Assembly: GCA_030620855.1 (NCBI GenBank)
Contig: JAUXIZ010000027.1
Span: 1-5,731, forward strand
DNA from: a candidate division WWE3 bacterium
GTDB taxonomy: Bacteria; Patescibacteriota; WWE3; 9FT-COMBO-53-11
DNA: 5,731 nt
Direction of reading: 5' to 3'
Below, piece after piece: positions 1-4,976 of this stretch. The notes under the pieces are model-generated. The model saw only the letters and a list, made by a program, of their open reading frames with translations. It made no database searches and was not told the DNA's origin. Within the stretch, counting starts at the first letter, position 1, and each line of letters opens with the position of its first letter. The position numbers and the translations under genes are program-made.

Positions 1-279
1 AGGACGCTTTTGCTCCTGCCCTTCTTTCGGTTCTGCTTGTTTCTTTTTAGCCCTTGCTTCAGCGCGCCGTTTCTCGGCGGCTTTTTGCTTCTTTTGGAAC
101 TTCTCAACCCGTCCTTCTGTGTCGATAAGGACCTCTTTACCCGTAAAGAAGGGATGGCACTTGTGGCAAATCTCGACCTTGAGCTCCGGTCGAGTTGAGC
201 CCGTGGTAAAGGTATTGCCGCAAGCGCAAGTTACCTTGGCTTCCGGATAGTATTTAGGATGCAAATTTTCTTTGGCCAT
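1..279 (-). CDS. rpmE: 50S ribosomal protein L31, zinc-binding type, 3' end beyond the window
   Basis: Large-subunit ribosomal protein L31. The 93 visible residues begin MAKENLHPKYYPEAKV and carry the family hallmarks: Cys18-x-Cys20 followed by Cys38-x2-Cys41 (the zinc-ribbon ligands of the Cys-containing L31 type) and the signature CHKCHPFFTGKEV around residues 38-50. After about residue 60 comes a tail very rich in Lys, Arg, Ala, Glu and Gln that is still open at the window edge. The protein is therefore longer than the roughly 70 residues of E. coli L31. The start is the ATG 15 nt after the EamA-type gene's stop codon. No Shine-Dalgarno sequence precedes it; instead TGATATCAT sits 9 nt upstream. 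Identity is secure. The full length and the role of the basic tail (rRNA contact or disordered extension) cannot be judged from this window. Confidence 0.95.
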   Translation of the reverse strand, partial: MAKENLHPKYYPEAKVTCACGNTFTTGSTRPELKVEICHKCHPFFTGKEVLIDTEGRVEKFQKKQKAAEKRRAEARAKKKQAEPKEGQEQKRP

Positions 280-288
280 GACCAAGTT

Positions 289-297
289 ATGATATCA
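289..297 (-). promoter_or_regulatory. Putative extended -10 (TGATATCAT) upstream of rpmE
   Basis: On the minus strand TGA-TATCAT fits an extended -10 (TGn plus a hexamer one mismatch from TATAAT). It ends 9 nt before the rpmE ATG, so a transcript would have only a 2-3 nt leader. The TGA is at the same time the stop codon of the upstream EamA-type gene. The identical 9-mer lies at the identical distance before hisS. No convincing -35 was found. TGATATCA is also a perfect palindrome, so an operator is an alternative reading. Confidence 0.4.
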
Positions 298-1215
298 CCT
301 GTGCCTGAGGTGGGCAACGCGAGGAGGCCTGTACTCCGTCAAGATTACTCCGGCAGCGATGACCGTCGCCCCAATGAGGAAAGTTGGCGTAATCGCTTCC
401 CCAAGCCAAATGTAGGCGAGCGGTGCGGCGAAGACCGGCTCAAGATAAAGAAAAAGCGCCGCCTCGGAGGCTTCGATCTTGGATAATCCCCAGTTGTAAG
501 CGAAGTAAGCAACAATTGAGCTGAATACGGACATGTAAAAAACACCCGCCCAAGCGGAGGGGCCGAGGTTCCTTACCGTTTCTATAAGGTTGGGGTTTTC
601 AATGATTGCGAGGGGGATAAATGTCAAAAGACCGAAGATAAAAGCGGATCCTGTGATGAGAAAAGGACTGTGGCGCTTAAGGTCTTCTTTGGAGATGATG
701 GTGAATGCGGTCCAGGTTATATTGGAGGCCAAAATCAAAAGATTTCCGACAAGATTCTCCTGGGCAAATAATCCTCTTTCCAGAAGCGGTTGAATTATGG
801 TTATTCCTACTCCTGTAAGGGCTACCATTAACCCTACTTTTTCTAAGCTTGTTATCTTTTCCTTTAGGAAAATTGCTCCGGCGACGACAATAAAAATAGG
901 TGCTGTAGCAATGATTAATACTGCATCGAGTGCGGTAGTTTTCTCAAGTCCTAGGAATATGAGAGTTAACGTTAGGGTTGTGCCGAGAAAAGTTAAAAGA
1001 AAGAGCCGGGGCGTATCGCGCCATCTAATGGGATGCCGCTTGAGATAGAAAAAAAGAATAGGGGAGATAATAAGTACGTTTAGTAAAAATCTAAGAGTTA
1101 AGAAAGTAAAAGGTGTCAGCCCTTCGTTAAATGTAGCCTTGATTACCGGTCCGGCGACGCCCCAAATGACAACCGTTATGATCAGGGCTGCATAAGCCAA
1201 AAGTCTTTGATTCAT
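295..1215 (-). CDS. EamA/DMT-family ten-helix membrane transporter
   Basis: An integral membrane protein of the drug/metabolite transporter superfamily; the substrate cannot be read from sequence. The 306 residues form two EamA repeats of about five helices each. Hydrophobic segments lie near residues 6-26, 36-56, 69-90, 95-117, 127-144, 155-174, 184-204, 218-239, 249-270 and 276-293. Family hallmarks are the N-terminal VIWGVAGPVIK, the loop TTALDAVLIIATAPIF closing the first repeat, and LYLEPVFAAPLAYIWLGE with the typical Glu-Pro in helix 9. Length is normal for the family. The start is fixed because an in-frame TAG lies only four codons upstream and no later Met occurs before residue 130. 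There is no usable SD; TAGAAT lies 6 nt before the ATG. The gene follows the lipase terminator and runs into rpmE with a 15-nt gap. Confidence 0.9.
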   Translation of the reverse strand: MNQRLLAYAALIITVVIWGVAGPVIKATFNEGLTPFTFLTLRFLLNVLIISPILFFYLKRHPIRWRDTPRLFLLTFLGTTLTLTLIFLGLEKTTALDAVLIIATAPIFIVVAGAIFLKEKITSLEKVGLMVALTGVGITIIQPLLERGLFAQENLVGNLLILASNITWTAFTIISKEDLKRHSPFLITGSAFIFGLLTFIPLAIIENPNLIETVRNLGPSAWAGVFYMSVFSSIVAYFAYNWGLSKIEASEAALFLYLEPVFAAPLAYIWLGEAITPTFLIGATVIAAGVILTEYRPPRVAHLRHR

Positions 1216-1221
1216 CTCTTT

Positions 1222-1227
1222 ATTCTA
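1222..1227 (-). promoter_or_regulatory. Possible -10 hexamer (TAGAAT) for a leaderless EamA transcript
   Basis: TAGAAT on the minus strand differs from TATAAT at one position and ends 6 nt before the ATG. That would place the transcription start on or next to the start codon. It lies just after the lipase terminator, where a new promoter would be expected. No -35 match or TGn extension supports it, so this is weak. Confidence 0.3.
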
Positions 1228-1240
1228 TCTAAATGCAACG

Positions 1241-1273
1241 AAAAAGACCCCGTCTTCGAAAAGAAGGGGTCTT
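1241..1273 (-). terminator. Intrinsic terminator after the patatin-like gene
   Basis: The minus-strand RNA forms AAGACCCC (1273-1266) paired with GGGGUCUU (1251-1244). After one U-C mismatch it continues with four more pairs capped by a UUCG tetraloop (1260-1257). A U run follows at 1245-1241. It begins 7 nt after the lipase stop codon. On the plus strand the hairpin is not followed by T residues, so it acts for the minus strand. It separates the phosphoesterase-lipase unit from the EamA-type gene. Confidence 0.85.
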
Positions 1274-1279
1274 GTACTG

Positions 1280-2167
1280 TTACCTGGGTCTGAAGGTTTT
1301 GAGCGACCTAAACCAAAGCTCCCAAGGTTGGTAGATCTTGAGCGGTTCCTTCTCAAGCTCCCGCCTGGCCACGGCTCGGCCGAGGCGAATCAACCGGTTT
1401 GCTTGGGCGTAATCCCACAGATGGACTCCCGGCGGTACCGTGAGCCGGAAGACCCGCACAGGAATGCCGGTTTGGCGCGCCCAGTGGATTTCCATCTCAA
1501 CCTGCCGCCTGGTCATGAGCGCAACGGAGTGGTTAACATTGGCCAGAACTCCATTTGCGTCGCGGCGGACTTTGAGGTCTTCGATCCACAGCGCCACCAC
1601 TTGGGTTGCTCCGCGCTCGATTGCCGTAAAGATCGGGAGCTTTGTAAAAACGCCCCCGTCAATATAGTGGTAATCACCCACCTTCCAGGGTGGTAGGAAT
1701 GGTGCCATAGCTGAGGAGGACATTGCACCGTCGATGAGAAGATCGTCATCTTGGTCCCCAAAAATCCTCAGCTCATTGGTTTCCAAACACACCCCGGTAG
1801 CGTATGCTCGTACTCCGCACAAAGCCGCCAGTTTCCCGAAGGTTCTGACGCGGGGTAAGCTTCTCAGGAGAAACTGCTCAAGCTGTTTGTTGGAAAGGAT
1901 GCTGTCTTTATGAGTAGCAAACCTTTTGGCACTCGAGAAAAGGCTGGGTTTGCCAACCTCGCGCGGTCCGGCAGATCTCCACAGCTCCTGTAGGCGTCTC
2001 ACTCCTTCGAGAGTTGGATCGGATGCAAGAAGCAGAGCGTTTAGCGCTCCGGCCGATGTCCCGGAAATAAGTTTTGGCCGGAATTCGGTTTCGTTAAAAA
2101 TTACTTCCAAAGCGCCAGCTTGGAGTGCTCCAAAGTTTGCTCCTCCAGATAAAACTAGAGCTTGCAT
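1280..2167 (-). CDS. Patatin-like phospholipase / acyl hydrolase
   Basis: A predicted serine acyl hydrolase using a Ser-Asp dyad to cleave acyl ester bonds of lipids, probably cytoplasmic or at the inner membrane face, since no signal peptide is visible. In order the 295 residues show an oxyanion-loop motif GGANFG (residues 8-13), the nucleophile elbow GTSAG (36-40, Ser38), the conserved AMSSSAMAPFLPP block (148-160) and the catalytic DGG (170-172, Asp170). The oxyanion loop is a variant: the third Gly is Ala and the usual Arg/Lys is Phe. The C-terminal third is basic and Trp-rich (KIYQPWELWFRSLK), which might help it sit on a membrane. The ATG is supported by GGAGGAGGAG ending 3 nt upstream. 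The gene follows the phosphoesterase after 54 bp and ends just before a strong terminator. The fold and dyad are clear; the substrate is unknown. Confidence 0.92.
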   Translation of the reverse strand: MQALVLSGGANFGALQAGALEVIFNETEFRPKLISGTSAGALNALLLASDPTLEGVRRLQELWRSAGPREVGKPSLFSSAKRFATHKDSILSNKQLEQFLLRSLPRVRTFGKLAALCGVRAYATGVCLETNELRIFGDQDDDLLIDGAMSSSAMAPFLPPWKVGDYHYIDGGVFTKLPIFTAIERGATQVVALWIEDLKVRRDANGVLANVNHSVALMTRRQVEMEIHWARQTGIPVRVFRLTVPPGVHLWDYAQANRLIRLGRAVARRELEKEPLKIYQPWELWFRSLKTFRPR

Positions 2168-2176
2168 TTTCTCCTC

Positions 2177-2208
2177 CTCCGCTCTTAGCGGAGCCCCGCC
2201 GTTAGGCG
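2177..2208 (-). promoter_or_regulatory. Tandem hairpins in the lipase leader, overlapping its SD
   Basis: In the minus-strand RNA between the phosphoesterase stop and the lipase ATG there are two small stems. The first is CGCC-UAAC-GGCG (2208-2197); the second is CUCCGC-UAAGA-GCGGAG (2193-2177). The 3' arm of the second contains the first GGAG of the GGAGGAGGAG SD region, while the distal GGAGG copy remains largely free. This could damp or tune lipase translation, or protect an mRNA end. There is no U-run, so it is not a terminator. Confidence 0.45.
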
Positions 2209-2221
2209 ATGGCTTTCTGCT

Positions 2222-2881
2222 CTAGAGTCTCTCCTTAACTAGGTCAATTGAGTACTTATCAATTTTGAGGTACTGAATGCGGCCCAAACTAATGAATCCG
2301 CTGTTTGCGTATTTTATCTCCGGGTCAAGCTGTGCAACGTGCGAATGTCCGCATATTAGCCACTGGCCGTTTGCCGACAGTTCCTTTGCCCTTTCGCGCA
2401 TAAGTCGCGTGGATTCCCGGCCGCTAATTTTCGTCCAACGTTCCCCAAATAAGGTCATAGGGATGACGGATGTAAAGATGTAGTCGGCCCATCCGATCAT
2501 CGGTATGCTCAAGAGTTTGGGGTTTTTGGTAATTGGATCCGGAGCAATGTGGTGGCCGTGCTCAATCCGCAGATTAAGAGTACCAACCGTAATATCCACC
2601 GCTTTGGCCTGGTGGGTAGAAAATCGGTTTACCCGTTCATCGCACCACTCTTCCAAATCGTGGTTCCCGTAGAGGTAGATAGCATCTTTGGATTTAAGAA
2701 GCGGGAAGAGTGCTTTCCAGGGGCTTTGGATGAACTGGTCAAAATTGCAGCGCATCCCATCCCAAAAGTCGCCGACGATGGCAACTTGGTCCGCGCTTCG
2801 GATGATATTTGCCAGGTAGCGGAACTTCTTAGGGTTAAACCAGTGGTGTGTTAGGTGTGTGTCGGAAAACGCAATTAACAT
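2222..2881 (-). CDS. Calcineurin-like metallophosphoesterase, LpxH-like motif layout
   Basis: A predicted two-metal phosphoesterase hydrolysing phosphate ester or pyrophosphate bonds; the substrate is not established. The 219 residues carry the whole metal-binding series in order: SDTHL (Asp7, His9), GDFWD (Asp38), GNHD (72-75), HGH (109-111) and GHSH (178-181). The spacing and the GDFWD and EHGH motifs resemble UDP-2,3-diacylglucosamine pyrophosphatase (LpxH) and related UDP-sugar or cytosolic phosphoesterases. If the host lacks lipid A, as most CPR bacteria do, that exact reaction is unlikely, so no symbol is given. There is no signal peptide. The start ATG has AAGGAA ending 6 nt upstream and a TATAAT box about 29 nt upstream. 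The patatin-like lipase follows in the same direction, so the two are probably co-transcribed. Confidence 0.92.
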   Translation of the reverse strand: MLIAFSDTHLTHHWFNPKKFRYLANIIRSADQVAIVGDFWDGMRCNFDQFIQSPWKALFPLLKSKDAIYLYGNHDLEEWCDERVNRFSTHQAKAVDITVGTLNLRIEHGHHIAPDPITKNPKLLSIPMIGWADYIFTSVIPMTLFGERWTKISGRESTRLMRERAKELSANGQWLICGHSHVAQLDPEIKYANSGFISLGRIQYLKIDKYSIDLVKERL

Positions 2882-2909
2882 GATCTATTCCTTTTTTAAG
2901 GTTGGTCTC

Positions 2910-2915
2910 ATTATA
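2910..2915 (-). promoter_or_regulatory. Putative -10 box (TATAAT) for the phosphoesterase-lipase unit
   Basis: A perfect TATAAT on the minus strand in the 56-bp gap between hisS and the phosphoesterase gene. It would give a leader of about 20 nt containing the AAGGAA SD. The -35 region (ACCGCG at 17-bp spacing) does not match TTGACA, and no terminator is seen after hisS, so read-through from hisS is also possible. Confidence 0.45.
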
Positions 2916-2937
2916 ACTGATGGAATTTCCCGCGCGG

Positions 2938-4134
2938 TTATTGGGTTTTTAGAAGGGTTAAGAGGGCGTCTTTATCCAGAGTTTCTTGGGTTTCTTTCGT
3001 CAAATCTTTTATTGTTACTTTGTTGGTTTTTATCTCTTCCGGCCCCATGATTAGGACGTAGGGGATGCTTTTGCGGTCGGCGTATTTGAGCTGTTTTTCG
3101 AGCTTTGCCTCGGGGTCAAGGTAAAGCTCGGTCTCAACGCCTGCCCCCTGGATCTCGTCAAAAAGCTCGATTGTTTGAGGGAGGAGTTTTTTGGAGAATA
3201 TCGTGACCAAAACTTGGGACTTGAACGGTATCTCGGAGTAGGTTTTCTCCGGCACGATCTCCATGAGCCGAGCCAAACCAAACGATCCGCCAACGGCCGG
3301 GGTTTGCTCGCCGGCAAACATTCCAATCATCTCATCGTAGCGGCCGCCGCCGGCGATCGAACCCTTAAATCCGGGAACCACTACTTCAAAAACCATTCCG
3401 GTGTAGTAATCCAGGCCGCGGGCCAAAAGCGGATCAAACTCCCATTGCTCGGTTGGTACTCCAAACCCGTCCAGAAAATCAAATATCTCCTTGAGGCGGG
3501 GAGTGGGTTTATTGTTCTGAACTTGCTTAAGGATTTTGTCGGCATCGAGCTTTGCTTTGGCAAGCTCCTTTTTAACACCGGCTTCTCCAATCTTGTCCCA
3601 TTTGTCGAGTATTCTAACTGCCGCGGCCGGCAGGTCCTTAAAGATGTTTCTGTCGTTTACTTTAATAGTGAATTTTTCTATCTCTAGAAGCGTTAAAACC
3701 GTGGCAAAAACGGCTAAGATTTCGGCATCGGCGAGAGCGGAATCTACCCCAACGGTGTCAATGTCCACTTGCGTAAACTCCCGGTAGCGGTTGGCTTGAG
3801 GCTTGTCGGCGCGAAAGACGTTTCCGATCTGGTAGCGTTTAAATGGATAGGTGATTTTGCCTTTGTTTTCGGCAATAAAACGAGCGAGGGGGACAGTGAG
3901 ATCGTAGCGCAGTGCGGCCATCCGGCCTCCTCGATCTTCAAATTTATAAATTAGCTTTTCTCCTTCGCCGTATTTGCCTTTTAAAAGCTCGGCATACTCC
4001 AGGGTCGGGGTTTCAATTGGTGAGAATCCATAAGATTTAAAGACGCTTTTAACCAAAGAGAGAACCCGCCCTCGCTTGAGAGCTTCAACTGGGTCTATAT
4101 CGCGAAAACCTTTTAAGGTCTGCACCTTTTTCAT
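2938..4134 (-). CDS. hisS: Histidine--tRNA ligase (HisRS)
   Basis: Class II aminoacyl-tRNA synthetase that activates histidine with ATP and charges tRNA-His in the cytoplasm. The 398 residues show KGFRD (8-12), motif 1 around YGFSPIETPTLE (35-46), motif 2 with YQIGNVFRADKPQANRYREF (101-120, Arg108 expected to contact ATP) and the HisRS-specific histidine loops LARGLDYYTG (237-246) and AGGGRYDEM (261-269). Motif 3 is GGSFGLARLMEI (282-293). A C-terminal anticodon-binding domain spans about 305-398. It is somewhat shorter than E. coli HisRS (about 424), and the motif 2 and LARGLDYYTG wording leans towards the archaeal/eukaryotic style. The ATG has no SD; TGATATCAT lies 9 nt upstream. No frameshift or missing catalytic motif was seen. 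Confidence 0.97.
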   Translation of the reverse strand: MKKVQTLKGFRDIDPVEALKRGRVLSLVKSVFKSYGFSPIETPTLEYAELLKGKYGEGEKLIYKFEDRGGRMAALRYDLTVPLARFIAENKGKITYPFKRYQIGNVFRADKPQANRYREFTQVDIDTVGVDSALADAEILAVFATVLTLLEIEKFTIKVNDRNIFKDLPAAAVRILDKWDKIGEAGVKKELAKAKLDADKILKQVQNNKPTPRLKEIFDFLDGFGVPTEQWEFDPLLARGLDYYTGMVFEVVVPGFKGSIAGGGRYDEMIGMFAGEQTPAVGGSFGLARLMEIVPEKTYSEIPFKSQVLVTIFSKKLLPQTIELFDEIQGAGVETELYLDPEAKLEKQLKYADRKSIPYVLIMGPEEIKTNKVTIKDLTKETQETLDKDALLTLLKTQ

Positions 4135-4143
4135 AATGTCTTG

Positions 4144-4152
4144 ATGATATCA
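4144..4152 (-). promoter_or_regulatory. Putative extended -10 (TGATATCAT) upstream of hisS
   Basis: TGA-TATCAT on the minus strand fits an extended -10 promoter ending 9 nt before the hisS ATG. It implies a leader of only a few nucleotides, which agrees with the absence of an SD. Sequence and distance match the element before rpmE exactly. No -35 is recognisable, as is common for extended -10 promoters. Because TGATATCA is palindromic it could instead bind a regulator. Confidence 0.45.
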
Positions 4153-4172
4153 GGTTTGTCCCAGTTATTCGT

Positions 4173-4211
4173 ACCTTATAGGTTGAAAGTGTTGGGGTTC
4201 TGGGTTAAAAT
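4173..4211 (+). promoter_or_regulatory. Sigma70-type promoter of the small membrane protein gene
   Basis: TTGAAA (4183-4188), a 17-bp spacer and TAAAAT (4206-4211) make a near-consensus promoter. The -35 is entered from the element ACCTTATAGGTTG (4173-4185), which recurs with one change at 4513-4525 before the next plus-strand gene. The arms ACC/GGT are inverted around a TATA core, so the element could also be an operator. Confidence 0.7.
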
Positions 4212-4217
4212 TAGAGG

Positions 4218-4225
4218 AAAGGAGG
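4218..4225 (+). promoter_or_regulatory. Shine-Dalgarno deciding the start at 4231
   Basis: AAAGGAGG ends 5 nt before the ATG at 4231. The reading frame is open back to an ATG at 4141, but that part contains the promoter and has no SD, so 4231 is the start. The same AAAGGAGG octamer lies 8 nt before the next gene. Confidence 0.85.
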
Positions 4226-4230
4226 GAACA

Positions 4231-4476
4231 ATGATTTGGATAGTTTTAGGTCTATTGGCTTATGTTCTCGTCGGTTTCTTGCTTGTCAGCTGGGTGGTAG
4301 GAGATTTCACCCTAACGGCTTCGCATCCCGCCGAGTTGATTCTTCTTGTGGCTTTCTGGCCGTTCTGCCTTCGAGGATTGGTGAGGCTGCGGTTCTTCCG
4401 TATAATGATGCAGAAGCAGATCGAGGCAGTTGAGGCTTGGGCCGAGAGTAAAAACCAGAACAGGTCGGATTCATAA
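4231..4476 (+). CDS. Small two-helix membrane protein, unrecognised
   Basis: I do not recognise this 81-residue protein. It has two hydrophobic stretches, about residues 2-23 (from Ile2 through WVV) and 34-52 (AELILLVAFWPFCLRGLV), joined by a short loop with Asp25 and His32. A basic patch follows (RLRFFR), then a polar, probably helical C-terminus (KQIEAVEAWAESKNQN). Positive residues cluster after helix 2, suggesting both termini lie in the cytoplasm. The last residues, RSDS, are encoded by the 5' arm of the terminator, and the stop codon sits in its loop. The gene has its own promoter, strong SD and terminator, and it opposes the neighbouring minus-strand genes. Together these make it a real, independently expressed gene. 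Phage or mobile-element origin is possible but unproven. Confidence 0.75.
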   Translation: MIWIVLGLLAYVLVGFLLVSWVVGDFTLTASHPAELILLVAFWPFCLRGLVRLRFFRIMMQKQIEAVEAWAESKNQNRSDS

Positions 4477-4490
4477 GGATCCGGCCTTTT
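4462..4490 (+). repeat. 29-bp direct repeat, copy 1
   Basis: Base-for-base identical to 4947-4975. It begins AGGTCGGATTC and ends GGATCCGGCCTTTT, with ATAA between. It contains the terminator hairpin and, here, the last four sense codons and the stop of the membrane-protein gene. The non-pairing loop is also identical, which suggests shared descent rather than convergence on a terminator shape. Confidence 0.95.
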
Positions 4491-4495
4491 CTTTT
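4463..4495 (+). terminator. Intrinsic terminator of the small membrane protein gene
   Basis: GGUCGGAUUC (4463-4472) pairs with GGAUCCGGCC (4477-4486) around the loop AUAA, followed by TTTTCTTTT. Two of the ten pairs are G-U wobbles in plus-strand RNA but would be C-A mismatches in minus-strand RNA, so the element is built for plus-strand transcription. The loop contains the UAA stop codon, an unusually tight overlap of coding sequence and terminator. Confidence 0.9.
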
Positions 4496-4512
4496 CTCGC
4501 TCCAGATTAACA

Positions 4513-4551
4513 ACCCTATAGGTTGCAAATAAGGGGATTATGCTTTAGAAT
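4513..4551 (+). promoter_or_regulatory. Sigma70-type promoter of the Cys/His protein gene
   Basis: TTGCAA (4523-4528), a 17-bp spacer and TAGAAT (4546-4551). The -35 is entered from ACCCTATAGGTTG (4513-4525), one base different from the copy at 4173-4185. In this copy the symmetry extends to CAACC...GGTTG (4511-4525). Spacing, the upstream element and the AATTA after the -10 resemble the neighbouring promoter. Confidence 0.7.
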
Positions 4552-4582
4552 TAAGTAAATCAAAAGAAAGGAGGACATAGCC

Positions 4583-4948
4583 ATGTCGCAATGCACTTTT
4601 GGCTACTCCAAGAAACCTTGTTACGCTGATGGCGTTTGGTACTTCAGGGAGTTGGAGGATTTCTACTGTGCTCGACATGCTCAGGCGCTTCGCGCGTTGG
4701 TTTCGCAGCCTTACCTTGCGGATCTGGTTGTCGGTGGTCGCAATTCCGCCTGCATTGGGGATGTTGTTTTTCGAGATCTTTCCAATGAGGACATTGCGCC
4801 TGCGGAACAGCTCATCTGGGAAACCTACCCGGATGCGGTTGCAGTAAAGTACAACAGTGTTACCAGAAGCGCTATCGCTTGGTTCCCAGCGGATCATGAG
4901 TTCTTCTCGATTTGCGAAGGGGAGCTTGAGATCGTCGAGCGTGAATAG
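4583..4948 (+). CDS. Uncharacterised 121-residue protein with a putative N-terminal zinc site
   Basis: I do not recognise this protein. The first 35 residues hold Cys4, Cys13, Cys29 and His32 in a C-x8-C-x15-C-x2-H layout, ending FYCARHAQALRAL. That recalls small treble-clef-like zinc fingers in which the last pair caps a helix. The remainder is acidic and soluble-looking, with alternating hydrophobic segments (DVVFRDL, AVAVKYN, AIAWFP) that suggest a small alpha/beta domain. Two further Cys are at 57 and 111. No signal peptide or membrane segment is visible. AAAGGAGG ends 8 nt before the ATG, and the gene has its own promoter and terminator. It is flanked by the two copies of the 29-bp repeat. 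Zinc binding is inferred from spacing only. A minus-strand reading frame across this gene lacks comparable support. Confidence 0.75.
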   Translation: MSQCTFGYSKKPCYADGVWYFRELEDFYCARHAQALRALVSQPYLADLVVGGRNSACIGDVVFRDLSNEDIAPAEQLIWETYPDAVAVKYNSVTRSAIAWFPADHEFFSICEGELEIVERE

Positions 4949-4975
4949 GTCGGATTCATAAGGATCCGGCCTTTT
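4947..4975 (+). repeat. 29-bp direct repeat, copy 2
   Basis: Exact copy of 4462-4490. Here the repeat starts inside the TAG stop codon of the Cys/His protein gene, so it is entered in a different reading relation from copy 1. Its last base lies in the stop codon of the convergent glycosyltransferase gene. The two copies bracket the Cys/His protein gene and its promoter. Confidence 0.95.
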
Positions 4976-4976
4976 T
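4948..4976 (+). terminator. Intrinsic terminator of the Cys/His protein gene
   Basis: GGUCGGAUUC (4948-4957) pairs with GGAUCCGGCC (4962-4971) around AUAA, then TTTTT and ATTT. The two G-U pairs become C-A mismatches in the opposite strand and no T-run follows there. It therefore terminates the plus-strand gene and is not an effective terminator for the convergent glycosyltransferase. Confidence 0.9.

Noticed and set aside
1328..1696. Plus-strand 122-codon reading frame inside the patatin-like gene
   Set aside because: Antisense shadow; the minus-strand frame has the catalytic dyad, SD and terminator.
2888..2901. Inverted CCTT/AAGG around an A-run as a hisS terminator
   Set aside because: Only four pairs, A-rich loop and no following T-run on the minus strand.
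3175..3687. Plus-strand 170-codon reading frame inside hisS
   Set aside because: Shadow of the intact hisS frame, which has every expected synthetase motif.
4141..4230. N-terminal extension of the small membrane protein from an upstream in-frame ATG
   Set aside because: This stretch holds the -35/-10 promoter and lacks an SD before 4141, while AAAGGAGG precisely precedes 4231.
4538..4897. Minus-strand 119-codon reading frame opposite the Cys/His protein gene
   Set aside because: No SD or promoter for it, and it runs across the plus-strand promoter region; the plus-strand frame has full expression signals.
4462..4975. Integron-like gene cassettes, because short genes each end in a palindromic repeat
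   Set aside because: I found no convincing attC-type RYYYAAC/GTTRRRY pairs, no integrase is in the window, each gene has its own promoter, and the repeat has a T-run that makes it a plain terminator.
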